Shown here in pieces: positions 10,257-18,536 of a stretch of 48,153 nucleotides of DNA. The stretch covers positions 1 to 48,153 of the forward strand of contig NZ_JAKEVM010000017.1 of the NCBI RefSeq assembly GCF_022398475.1, in the 5' to 3' direction. The DNA comes from Pseudoalteromonas shioyasakiensis. Its GTDB lineage: Bacteria; Pseudomonadota; Gammaproteobacteria; Enterobacterales; Alteromonadaceae. A program made the translations under genes and the position numbers. Under the pieces are notes generated by a model. The model did no database searches and was not told the origin of the DNA. It saw nothing but the letters and a program-made list of their open reading frames with translations. Numbering within the stretch: the stretch's first letter is position 1; each line of letters opens with the position of its first letter.

Positions 10257-11201
10257 ATGCCAGCCAGTTTATGCTTAATTATTGCGACCTTTTTATGGGG
10301 TAGCTCTTACATTGCTTTAAAGCATGCAATCAATGTTTATGACCCTGTGTTAGTGATTTTTTTAAGAATGCTAACCACATTATTGATTAGCTTATGTTTA
10401 TGGCGCTATATAATCCGCTTTGAGTTTAAACCAGGTGACTGGAAGTACTTAATTGGTATGTCGCTGGCTGAGCCTTGCTTTTATTATTTATTTGAAGGAC
10501 ATGCCCTTGAATACACTTCGGCATCGCAAGCTGGGGTAATTGTTTCTTGTTTACCAATTATCGTCGCTATTTTGGCGTTCTTAATACTAAAAGAGTACAT
10601 CAGTAAAGCCATCGTCGTTGGTTTTACCTTGTGTATTGGCGGCAGCATTTTATTAACGCTATTGTCACCAAGCACAGAGCAAGCCCCTAACCCGCTGCTT
10701 GGTAACTTTTTAGAGTTGATGGCGATGGTGTGCGCGGCGTTTTATACCGTGAGCGTAAAACACCTAGTAGCTCGTTACTCACCACTTACTTTAATTGCAA
10801 TTCAAGGGTTTAGCGGTAGCTTATTCTTTGCGCCTTTTTTATTTTTCATCGAACTACCCAGCGAAAATCAGCATGATTTAAGTGCCCTACTGAGCATTTT
10901 ATATTTAGGCTCATGTGTCACTTTAGGCGGCTATGGCATGTACAACTACGCCATTAGTAAGGTGTCGGTATTAACTGCTGCTGCTTATTCAAACCTCATT
11001 CCAATTTTTGCGTTAATTTTGTCAGCTATTTTACTTGGCGAAGTACTCACACTATGGCAATGGGTGAGTATTGCAGTGGTATTCGCCGGTGTTATTGTTA
11101 GTCAACGTCATCAAGAGCTGAAAGTTGACGTAGACGATAATTTATCAGCCGACACCAATAGCCTAAACTCTGTCCCTGAAGCTAACGAGTCAAAAGGGTA
11201 A
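10257..11201 (+). CDS. EamA/DMT-family transporter
   Basis: 314-residue inner-membrane protein with about ten hydrophobic segments in two EamA repeats (FLWGSSYIALKHA at the start of the first, GGYGMYNYAISK and AAYSNLIPIFALI in the second). Members export metabolites or amino acids; the substrate cannot be told from sequence. The C-terminal tail after about residue 285 is hydrophilic and acidic (VDVDDNLSADTN). Its last 91 bases overlap the 3' end of the convergent sortase gene. Both reading frames have family support, so the overlap is real rather than a miscalled gene. Confidence 0.88.
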   Translation: MPASLCLIIATFLWGSSYIALKHAINVYDPVLVIFLRMLTTLLISLCLWRYIIRFEFKPGDWKYLIGMSLAEPCFYYLFEGHALEYTSASQAGVIVSCLPIIVAILAFLILKEYISKAIVVGFTLCIGGSILLTLLSPSTEQAPNPLLGNFLELMAMVCAAFYTVSVKHLVARYSPLTLIAIQGFSGSLFFAPFLFFIELPSENQHDLSALLSILYLGSCVTLGGYGMYNYAISKVSVLTAAAYSNLIPIFALILSAILLGEVLTLWQWVSIAVVFAGVIVSQRHQELKVDVDDNLSADTNSLNSVPEANESKG

Positions 11202-11707
11202 CAGGTTAATAAATAAAGGCCTGATTGCGCTAAAAAACCTTGTTCGCTTTGATGAATAACATCAATGCTGCGAACTTGATAGTGTTCAATCTGGCCATTT
11301 TGCAACTGCATACTGAACTGCTCACCCACTGCGACATGTTTTAGAAATGCAAAGTGGGTGTCGTTATGGCCAGCTATTAACACCCCTTTTGAGCTGCCAA
11401 GTTCACCGCTTGGCAAAAAATGCCCGGGGGCAAACGCAAGGTTTCGCCCCGACGCACCGGCAAGTACAGTCATCTCTTGCTGCTGGCTTGGCCAATTTAT
11501 GTGTGCAGTGACATAACCATCGGCGTAAAACCAGGGCCTTACTTGCTGATTAGGACTTTGCAAAGCTTGCTGCCAAGCTGACTCAATTAGAGCCTGTGCC
11601 AGCCAAGCTTTCGCCTGTATATAGCCACCATTAACAAACAATGCGATGCCAAGTAAGGCGCTGCAAACTGGCAGCGCTTTTTTTAGCGTCGCCATTGCCA
11701 TAACCAT
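11111..11707 (-). CDS. Class GN sortase
   Basis: Transpeptidase of the proteobacterial dedicated sortase system (198 aa), expected in the inner membrane facing the periplasm. A hydrophobic anchor spans residues 11-29. Catalytic residues are H114 (LIAGHNDTHF), C169 (LYLLTCYPFD) and R182 (EFRLL). The start overlaps the end of the upstream target gene by 25 bases, which implies coupled translation; in-frame ATGs two and four codons later are possible alternatives. It probably processes the LPQTDG tail of its single neighbour. Its 3' end overlaps the EamA gene by 91 bases. Confidence 0.93.
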   Translation of the reverse strand: MVMAMATLKKALPVCSALLGIALFVNGGYIQAKAWLAQALIESAWQQALQSPNQQVRPWFYADGYVTAHINWPSQQQEMTVLAGASGRNLAFAPGHFLPSGELGSSKGVLIAGHNDTHFAFLKHVAVGEQFSMQLQNGQIEHYQVRSIDVIHQSEQGFLAQSGLYLLTCYPFDSLASGTEFRLLVSADKLSSTSTFSS

Positions 11708-13683
11708 GAGAATGTAAGCAACAACAACCCAAGTAACATAAACACCCGGCTTTGTCCGTCGGTTTGCGGTAGCGTCATGCCATTAGGAAGTTTATTTCGT
11801 ACTTGCATTGAACGCTCTGCAATCTCATTCCCCGCGTAGTTATCAACTGCAATAAAGGCCGTAAAAGGGCTAAGTAAATGATGCTGAAGTGCTAATGCTT
11901 CGACTTCTGCGCGTACCGCCTGTTTTTCGTTATAAAGCAGCAATGACTTAATTTTTTGTCTGGCCCAGAGTCTAGCGATACCTTCGCCGTGTGCAGCATT
12001 GGCAGTTGCTAAATTAATCGTCATTGGCCCTGTGTTTGTCTGCCCCTTTAATGTTAAGTGCTGACTGCCATCAAGCTTTACGGCAACCAAAACCGGCTCT
12101 GAAAAATACAAGTCAGGTAATGGCGATGGCCAATACTCAAGGGCTGCTTTGTCGCCTTCAAGAGCAAGCTCAGTAACAGCTGGATGCGCCAGCTTATCAA
12201 AAAGTAGTTGCATTTTTGGCTGTACTTGGCTGGTGCTACTTATAAAAGTAAATGTACCACGACCAATATCAGCAGCCCTGGTCATAAAAAAGCTATTAGG
12301 CGCGCTACCAATACCGACGGTAAAGAGTCGGCTGTCACCTAAATCTGTTTGAATTTGTTTAAATAGCTGCGTTTCGTTACCCACACTGCCATCGGTTAAA
12401 AACACCACTTGGCGTACAAAGCCATCATGCTGTTTACCATCAAGTACCTGAGTCAGTGCTTTTGCTATTTCGGTACCGCCATCAGCTTGTAAGCCATAAA
12501 TAAAGCGCTCTGCACGGCGAATGTTAAAGTCATTGGCAATCATTGGTGTGTCACTTAACACTGACACTTCGCTATCAAAGCCGATGATGTTAAAACTATC
12601 ATTTTCATCCAATAAAGAAAGGGCATAAAACAAGGCTTGTTTAGCCTGCTCCATAGATTGACCATGCATTGAGCCGGAGGTATCTACAACAAACACCATT
12701 TCTCGAGGAAGACGAGCTTGCGAGGTAAAGTGATCGCTTGGCGGTACTAACATCAGTAAACCATATTCTTGCCCTGCTACAGTTTCGGTAAAAAATGCAG
12801 CCTGAGAGTGGGCTTTATCAAGGGGTTTAAATGTCAGCTCAAAGTCTCTATCCATCGGAACATCACGATTAAGTGATAACTGGTACCGACCAAAACTTGG
12901 GTTATCGATTTGCATACCCGCTAAATTAGCGCTGATATCACTGAGTTCAAGGCCAATATCCATCGCAATTGCAAGGTTTAGGCTCGCATCAGACTCTTGG
13001 CTTTGTGCGCGATGAAAAACAGGTTTCAGCCACGCTGATGCCACTTGCGCTGTGTTAGCTGTTGCGTCGTTCTGTTGTTCTGTGTCTGTTGTTTCTAGAT
13101 TCGCTTTTTGCTGTAGTTCTGCCGTTAAAGGTTCGTAGCGCGGCGTAATAGTGGTAGGAAAGCGCAGTGAAAACACACCATCTCGAAAACCGATTATCTC
13201 TTGGTATTGCAAGGTAATTTCAATCTCTTCCCCTGCTCCAAGGTTTGCCACATCAGTAGAGAAAATATTCGCACGTTGCTGACGAACTAAAGCGGCGCGT
13301 TTACCCTGTTTTTGAGCTTGCTCAAATTGCTGTTCAGCCTGCTGTTTAAGGGCAATGTTACCGGTGATAATGCGCTCACCAATTTGCATTTGCATGGCAT
13401 GAACTGCACTTTCATCAAGTAACGGAAACACATAGCGTGCATTAACCGCAAACGGGTGCGGGTTTTGATAACGTTGTTTAACAACAACATGATTAATAAG
13501 CCCAGTGAGCGTCATAGTGACATCGTTTTTCACTAATAAGCCCGAAGACACTTGGCTATTTGAGTCATCATAAAATCGCAGTTCGGCACTGGCATTGGCT
13601 GCAAATGCAGGGTTAACTGCATAACCTAATAAGAGGATAAAAAGGCTCCCAAAAAGGAGCCTTTTGGTACGGTTACTCAACAT
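11683..13683 (-). CDS. Marine proteobacterial sortase target protein (VIT + VWA)
   Basis: 666-residue exported protein, the dedicated substrate of the adjacent sortase. Signal peptide 1-29 (PAFA-A). The VIT domain (about 35-170) has the hallmark YVFPLLDESAVHAMQMQIG. The von Willebrand A domain starts near 327 with an intact MIDAS, D334-T-S336-G-S338. The tail is a sorting signal: LPQTDG (638-643), a hydrophobic segment, then WQWRR. Its relatives are the inter-alpha-trypsin-inhibitor-like VIT/VWA proteins; function may be adhesion or matrix contact, which is inference. GGAGTGA precedes the ATG. It lies 26 bases after pdsO and overlaps the sortase gene. Confidence 0.95.
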   Translation of the reverse strand: MLSNRTKRLLFGSLFILLLGYAVNPAFAANASAELRFYDDSNSQVSSGLLVKNDVTMTLTGLINHVVVKQRYQNPHPFAVNARYVFPLLDESAVHAMQMQIGERIITGNIALKQQAEQQFEQAQKQGKRAALVRQQRANIFSTDVANLGAGEEIEITLQYQEIIGFRDGVFSLRFPTTITPRYEPLTAELQQKANLETTDTEQQNDATANTAQVASAWLKPVFHRAQSQESDASLNLAIAMDIGLELSDISANLAGMQIDNPSFGRYQLSLNRDVPMDRDFELTFKPLDKAHSQAAFFTETVAGQEYGLLMLVPPSDHFTSQARLPREMVFVVDTSGSMHGQSMEQAKQALFYALSLLDENDSFNIIGFDSEVSVLSDTPMIANDFNIRRAERFIYGLQADGGTEIAKALTQVLDGKQHDGFVRQVVFLTDGSVGNETQLFKQIQTDLGDSRLFTVGIGSAPNSFFMTRAADIGRGTFTFISSTSQVQPKMQLLFDKLAHPAVTELALEGDKAALEYWPSPLPDLYFSEPVLVAVKLDGSQHLTLKGQTNTGPMTINLATANAAHGEGIARLWARQKIKSLLLYNEKQAVRAEVEALALQHHLLSPFTAFIAVDNYAGNEIAERSMQVRNKLPNGMTLPQTDGQSRVFMLLGLLLLTFSWLWQWRR

Positions 13684-13709
13684 AATATGTCACTCCATCG
13701 ACCGATGAA

Positions 13710-14447
13710 TTAGTGGTTACTTTGTGCTGTACGTAAGCTGCTTTGTGACACAGGGCGTGTCGTTAAGGTTACACGGCGGTCAAACACGTTGTCTTCGTAG
13801 TTATTTGAATCGGCAACACTTTGCTGCTCACCAAAGGCGGTTGCGGTTAAGCGCGTATGAGGCACACCTTGTTTAATTAAGTAGCTTTGCACTGCATTTA
13901 CACGCTGTTTTGAGAGCATTAAATTAGCCAATTCATCACCACGCTGATCTGCAAAGCCATTTAAGTCGATAGCCAAATTTGGCTGGGCAATCAATAACTG
14001 CGCGACTTTGTCGAGTTGATTAGCAAAGTGTGGGGCAATTTCGCTAGAGCCGGTTTTAAACTGTACCGTCATCGCCAGTAAGGTGTTTAATTGGGCTTGT
14101 AGTAACTGCTCTTTTTCGTCAGCTAATAATTCAAGCTGCTCACTTAGTGCTGCGTTATCGGCAATCACTTGTTGGTAATCAGCGGTTTGCTCTTTCATTA
14201 CAACTAATGCGTGAGCTTGTTCATCAATGGTGTTGTCTGCCGCTTCTTTTTCACCAATTAAGCCACCAGCAAACGCGCCAATAAATGCTCCCACTGGGCC
14301 GCCGACTATGCCGCCAACAACTGCGCCAGCACCTAAGCCAATGGCTGTTTCTTTTGGTGTTTCTTGTTTACTTTGACTCGCAGCATCTGCAAAAGGGGCT
14401 ACAGATACAGCAGATGTGATAACAGCGGCAATAATTAATTTTTTCAT
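13710..14447 (-). CDS. pdsO: Sortase-associated OmpA-like protein PdsO
   Basis: 245-residue exported protein of the dedicated sortase locus. Signal peptide 1-22 (FADA-A). Then a glycine-zipper hydrophobic stretch (about 36-65, GAGAVVGGIVGGPVGAFIGAF), a coiled-coil region (about 75-120, rich in E/Q/L) and a C-terminal OmpA/MotB peptidoglycan-binding domain (about 125-235) with NGFADQRGDELANLMLSKQR. It probably tethers the surface system to the cell wall. First gene of the operon pdsO-target-sortase, divergent from pdsR. Confidence 0.93.
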   Translation of the reverse strand: MKKLIIAAVITSAVSVAPFADAASQSKQETPKETAIGLGAGAVVGGIVGGPVGAFIGAFAGGLIGEKEAADNTIDEQAHALVVMKEQTADYQQVIADNAALSEQLELLADEKEQLLQAQLNTLLAMTVQFKTGSSEIAPHFANQLDKVAQLLIAQPNLAIDLNGFADQRGDELANLMLSKQRVNAVQSYLIKQGVPHTRLTATAFGEQQSVADSNNYEDNVFDRRVTLTTRPVSQSSLRTAQSNH

Positions 14448-14477
14448 GGTTTAATCCTTTTTCTACTTAATTGCTTG

Positions 14478-14497
14478 GCAACATTGGTTGGTGTTGC
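14478..14497. promoter_or_regulatory. Dyad in the pdsO-pdsR divergent intergenic region
   Basis: GCAACA and TGTTGC separated by eight bases, with further partial symmetry in the flanks, 31 bases upstream of the pdsO start. The rest of the 219-base interval repeats TGGCAA/GGCAAA several times. This is a candidate site for PdsR, which sits across the interval. Inference only. Confidence 0.3.
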
Positions 14498-14666
14498 AAA
14501 CTTGGTATGGAGCTATTAAAACAAGTCGAAATGGCAATAAAGGGGATCAAAAAAGGCAAACTGCTGAGCAATTGTGGCAGAAAAATGGCAATCGCGTTTT
14601 TGCCAGTACGCAAGGCAAAAAATTAGGTATAGTTCGCTATAGAAAGAATTTAAGTAAGTATTAGCA

Positions 14667-15356
14667 ATGAAGAAAATAGCAATCGTTGAAGATGAAACTG
14701 CAATCCGTGAAAACTACACAGAAATGCTCAGCGCTCAGGGCTATCAGGTTGTAGGCTTTGCTGACAGATCCAGTGCTGAACTGGCATTTAGTCAATCTTT
14801 ACCAGATTTAGCCATTGTTGATATTGGCCTTGGCCATGAAGTGGATGGTGGTTTTTTACTTTGCCAAACATTACGAAGTCTATCTAAAACCTTACCGATT
14901 ATATTTTTAACCGCCCGCGATAGCGAAATTGATACCGTATGCGGCCTGCGCATGGGTGCTGACGATTACTTAACTAAAGACATCAGTATGGCGCACCTTG
15001 CTGCTCGAATTGGCGCATTGTTTAGACGCCTTGATGCCTTCGACCAACCCGCCGATCAAACCGCTCTTTTGCATCGCGGCCCATTAAAGTTAGATACTCA
15101 GCGCATGCAGGTTTTTTGGCAAGAGCAACTGGTTGATTTAACTGTGACAGAATTTTGGATGGTGCATTCACTTGCACAGCGTCCAGGCCATGTAAAAAGC
15201 CGCAACGAATTAATGAGTGATGCCAAGATTTATGTTGATGACAGCACTATTACTTCTCACGTAAAACGTATTCGTAAAAAATTTATTGCTTTAGATGGTG
15301 CATTTGACTGCATTGATACCGTTTACGGTATGGGTTATCGCTGGGAGCAAGCTTAA
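14667..15356 (+). CDS. pdsR: Sortase-system response regulator PdsR
   Basis: 229-residue OmpR-type transcription factor. The receiver domain (1-120) has acidic D9/E10 region residues, phosphoacceptor D52 (AIVDIGLG), T82 in LTARD and K104 (DYLTKD). A winged-helix DNA-binding domain fills 130-229 (SRNELMSD, ITSHVKRIRKKF, VYGMGYRW). It should be phosphorylated by PdsS and act on the divergent pdsO-target-sortase operon. Its stop shares one base with the pdsS start (TAATG), so translation is coupled. Confidence 0.95.
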   Translation: MKKIAIVEDETAIRENYTEMLSAQGYQVVGFADRSSAELAFSQSLPDLAIVDIGLGHEVDGGFLLCQTLRSLSKTLPIIFLTARDSEIDTVCGLRMGADDYLTKDISMAHLAARIGALFRRLDAFDQPADQTALLHRGPLKLDTQRMQVFWQEQLVDLTVTEFWMVHSLAQRPGHVKSRNELMSDAKIYVDDSTITSHVKRIRKKFIALDGAFDCIDTVYGMGYRWEQA

Positions 15357-17479
15357 TGCTGCGTTTTGGGCTTAGAACAAAGTTTATTTTCTTATCCTGC
15401 TTTTTATTTTTATTGCCCTGGCTTGGCTATGAATATGTTTGGGAAATGGAAAAGTTTTTAAGACAAGGGCAAGAAAAAACCTTAGTAGGCACCACCCGCG
15501 CACTCGCAACCGCATTACATGAACGCCCCGCTTTGTTTGACTCGCAAACCAACTTTTTAGATCAAGTTGTAAAAGGCCGAGATTTATACGCTTACAACCT
15601 AAATAACCCGATTCAGCTTGATGGTAAATTGTCGGAGTGGCAGCCTTACCAAAGCTTATTTTGGCATTATGACAAACGCTACTTACAAGGGCTAAGCAAT
15701 GAGCATCAAGAAAGTGATCTAAGTTTTGATCACATGGTAGGCAAGTACGAAAACTACCTTTATGCGGCATTTAAAGTCACTGACAGCTCACTGGTGTATC
15801 GTGCTAAAAATGTGCTTAGCTTTACCCGTAATGATCACTTACAGATCATGTTAAAAACACCTGAAGGTGAATTTAAAAGTTATGTGGTGGCTGCCCGTCA
15901 AGATGGTTGGGTTAATGCCTTTGATGCTACGACACAAGAGCCGGTCACTAAAATCCAAGGCTATTTTAAAAGCACCGATACGGGTTACAACATAGAGCTG
16001 CGTTTTCCGCTTTCGATGCTAGGTAATAAGCTTGGTTTTGCGATTGAAGATTGGGATGAAGACAAAGTTGAGCCTCAGCTAATGTCGACCTCAAACCTGC
16101 AAAACCCAAATGATATCGGCTCAGTTTTAGTGCCTTCACCAGAAATTAACCGTATTTTGAAAGGCATGGGCCACAGTGGCAGTCGAATTTGGGTCGTCGA
16201 TAACCATCATCGTGTCCTTGCGCAATCAGGCTCAATTCATCATGCCGATGGCGTTTGGGCAGACGGCTTAAAAGAGGAGCCTGCAACAACATGGTGGCAA
16301 CGCTTTGAGCAAGATTACTTACACCCACTTTACTATAAAATTTTAACTCGCCCAGAAAATGAGTTTATTGATACCTTGCATGATGTCGCAGCGATGCAAG
16401 GTACTCACATAGCCAGTGCTTTAAATGGTAAACCCGCATCATCATGGCGCTTAACCCCAGATAACAAAGCCGTTATTTTATCGGCGGCCTACCCTATTTG
16501 GATCCAAGATAAAGTCATTGGTGCAGTAATCGCAGAAGAAACCACCAACGGCGTGCGCACTCTGCGTAATAAATCCTTAGAAAAGCTCTTTAATGTGATT
16601 TTAGCGGTGATGCTTGTTGGTACTGTGACACTGTTCTTTTTTGCTTCAAGAATTTCCAGCCGTATTCGCCGCTTACGTGATAATGCCGAGCAAGCTATTG
16701 ATGCTCAAGGGCGGATCACTGGCAAGATTACTTATGCCGATTCGAATGACGAAATTGGCGACCTTTCTCGCAGCTTTGCCAACATTGTTAGCCGTTTAAG
16801 TGGTTATACTGATTACTTAGAAAATATGTCATCACGACTCTCCCATGAACTTCGTACGCCTGTGGCTGTTGTACGCTCATCACTTGAAAATTTACAAATG
16901 CAGCCGCAATCTGAACTGAGTCAAAAATACCTCGACCGTGCCAGTGAAGGGGTTGAGCGGTTAGGTAAAATTATTACCACCATGAGTGAAGCAACGCGCC
17001 TTGAACAAAGTATTCAAAATGCCGAGGCAGAAGAGTTTGACCTGACCAAGGTGATCACCGGCTGCATGCAGGGCTATCAAATAACCTATGGTGAAAGCCT
17101 ATTTACCTTGTCGCTTTGTAAGGAGCCGTTAAATGTTAGTGGCGCACCAGAATTTATTGCGCAATTACTCGATAAGCTCATCAACAATGCACTTGAGTTT
17201 AAAACCCCGCAAAGCACAATTTCAGTCAGCTTAACCAAGCAAGAGCAGCATGCATTATTAAAAATCAGCAACCAAGGGCCTTTGCTCCCTGACGGTTTAG
17301 TTGAACACATTTTCGACTCAATGGTCTCGGTGAGAAGTCAGCAACATCAGCAGCAGCCACACTTGGGTTTAGGCCTTTATATTGTAAGGCTTATTTGCGA
17401 TTACCATCACGGTAAAGTATTAGCAGAAAATTTAGCTGATGGCACAGGTGTTGTATTCACTGTGGAGCTGCCTATTTAA
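15356..17479 (+). CDS. pdsS: Sortase-system sensor histidine kinase PdsS
   Basis: 707-residue membrane kinase. Transmembrane segments at about 10-26 and 411-431 enclose a 380-residue periplasmic sensor. Its first part (about 85-235) reads like a CBM9/DOMON-type beta-sandwich (LDGKLSEW, NYLYAAFKVTD, NDHLQIML, YNIELRFPLSML); the second (about 275-400) like a membrane-proximal Cache domain (VILSAAYPIW, VIGAVIAEETTNG). Inside the cell follow HAMP (432-485), HisKA with H497 (LSHELRTP) and a HATPase domain. The G1 box reads ISNQGP, so the usual Asp is Asn; G2 is LGLGLYIV. Partner of PdsR. Confidence 0.94.
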   Translation: MLRFGLRTKFIFLSCFLFLLPWLGYEYVWEMEKFLRQGQEKTLVGTTRALATALHERPALFDSQTNFLDQVVKGRDLYAYNLNNPIQLDGKLSEWQPYQSLFWHYDKRYLQGLSNEHQESDLSFDHMVGKYENYLYAAFKVTDSSLVYRAKNVLSFTRNDHLQIMLKTPEGEFKSYVVAARQDGWVNAFDATTQEPVTKIQGYFKSTDTGYNIELRFPLSMLGNKLGFAIEDWDEDKVEPQLMSTSNLQNPNDIGSVLVPSPEINRILKGMGHSGSRIWVVDNHHRVLAQSGSIHHADGVWADGLKEEPATTWWQRFEQDYLHPLYYKILTRPENEFIDTLHDVAAMQGTHIASALNGKPASSWRLTPDNKAVILSAAYPIWIQDKVIGAVIAEETTNGVRTLRNKSLEKLFNVILAVMLVGTVTLFFFASRISSRIRRLRDNAEQAIDAQGRITGKITYADSNDEIGDLSRSFANIVSRLSGYTDYLENMSSRLSHELRTPVAVVRSSLENLQMQPQSELSQKYLDRASEGVERLGKIITTMSEATRLEQSIQNAEAEEFDLTKVITGCMQGYQITYGESLFTLSLCKEPLNVSGAPEFIAQLLDKLINNALEFKTPQSTISVSLTKQEQHALLKISNQGPLLPDGLVEHIFDSMVSVRSQQHQQQPHLGLGLYIVRLICDYHHGKVLAENLADGTGVVFTVELPI

Positions 17480-17595
17480 TAAGCATATTTGCGTTACATA
17501 TGATTACAGTTTAATGACTGGGTATTCACCGATAATTCAGATTACAGGACGTAATATTTGTAATACAAAAGGCAAATTATTCTTTGGAGGGCATC

Positions 17596-17766
17596 ATGCG
17601 ATCTGGATTACAACGTGAAGAGATTGAGTTCATTATGGGGCTATTTAGCTATAATGAAGCAACCGATAAACCAGCGGCTCCAAAAAAGCAGCCTGTAAAA
17701 GCTGACACAAAAAAAGTTGATACAGCGCAATATAAAGCAAACTACAAAGCAACTTATTTGACCTAG
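17596..17766 (+). CDS. Small hypothetical protein, 56 aa
   Basis: I do not recognise this protein. An excellent ribosome site (GGAGGG at 17586-17591) sits five bases before the ATG at 17596 and argues that the gene is real; an upstream TTG four codons earlier lies on top of the ribosome site and is rejected. The product starts MRSGLQREEIEFIMG and becomes basic and polar after residue 25, with Lys/Ala/Pro-rich text (KPAAPKKQPVKADTKK) and a YKANYKATY end. No signal peptide or membrane segment. It follows pdsS by 116 bases on the same strand but may have its own promoter. Confidence 0.6.
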   Translation: MRSGLQREEIEFIMGLFSYNEATDKPAAPKKQPVKADTKKVDTAQYKANYKATYLT

Positions 17767-17816
17767 CTAAGGGTAGCTCATTACAATGGCGCACCTTTGG
17801 AATATAACGCCTTGTA

Positions 17817-18026
17817 ATGAAAAAACACTCACCTAAAAAAGAACTGATTTTACTGCCCGTTTTGTTCGTGGCTATTTTGCTTTGTGTTGCAGGTCACTTC
17901 CTACTCCAGCCTAACTACCAAGACAGCCATACCGTTGAGTATTTACTCGCTGCACTGCCATTTGCCTTGTTTGGATTAGTGATTATCGCCTTTAAAGTTG
18001 CCAGTAAAAACGATAACCAAGAATAG
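17817..18026 (+). CDS. Small membrane protein with two hydrophobic segments, 69 aa
   Basis: Unrecognised. The N terminus is basic (MKKHSPKKE), followed by a hydrophobic helix at about 10-30 (LILLPVLFVAILLCVAGHFLL) and a second at about 42-62, ending in a hydrophilic tail (SKNDNQE). This predicts an inner-membrane hairpin. The ribosome site is weak. It ends one base before the stop of the convergent DUF1543 gene. Confidence 0.55.
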   Translation: MKKHSPKKELILLPVLFVAILLCVAGHFLLQPNYQDSHTVEYLLAALPFALFGLVIIAFKVASKNDNQE

Positions 18027-18027
18027 A

Positions 18028-18528
18028 TCAAAGAACGTGATAGCCAAACCAATCGGGCTTCATTGCTTGAGCTTGCCCGCTTGGCGTTAATTTTATTGAT
18101 AAGTTGCTATCTAACAAATCAATCGCAAAACAATCGTCTACATCGTGCAAATCATCTTTATGAAGATGAGTCATTCCAGCCAATAAAGACTCTTTAGCGC
18201 GTTGCTTCGCTTCTTCACTGCTACGGGCAACGTACAATGCAAAATCATGTTGCTCCGCAAGACTATCAGCTCGGTAAGCACCTAAATTCACAAAATATAG
18301 TTTTTCTGTTTGGTGATGCGCAGTATCAACCACTTCGACCTGATAGCCATCGATGTGCTGAATTTGCATGTAGCTATCCATGTGCACATTGCTTTTATCA
18401 CCCACCCACTGTGCTTTTAGTTTTGAGTAAGTTTGCTCAATGTTATCGCCTACGACAAATCGAACGTCGTGCATTTCAATGTGGCAACCTTGAATACGAC
18501 CGCCCAGATAGACTAAAAAAAGCGCCAT
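18028..18528 (-). CDS. DUF1543 domain protein
   Basis: 166-residue protein matching the DUF1543 pattern: LVYLGGRIQGCHIEMHDVRFVVG at the N terminus, then YVEV-type strands, LYFVNLGAYR and a second half with HKDDLHDVDDCF. Function is unknown for the family; no signal peptide or membrane segment, so cytoplasmic. AAGGAA precedes the ATG, and only eight bases separate it from the glrR stop, so it is probably the last gene of the glrK-qseG-glrR operon. Confidence 0.85.
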   Translation of the reverse strand: MALFLVYLGGRIQGCHIEMHDVRFVVGDNIEQTYSKLKAQWVGDKSNVHMDSYMQIQHIDGYQVEVVDTAHHQTEKLYFVNLGAYRADSLAEQHDFALYVARSSEEAKQRAKESLLAGMTHLHKDDLHDVDDCFAIDLLDSNLSIKLTPSGQAQAMKPDWFGYHVL

Positions 18529-18536
18529 GTTTTTCC

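Noticed and set aside
15384..15770. 128-codon open frame antisense to pdsS
   Set aside because: Opposes a well-supported kinase gene; the product has no recognisable domain.
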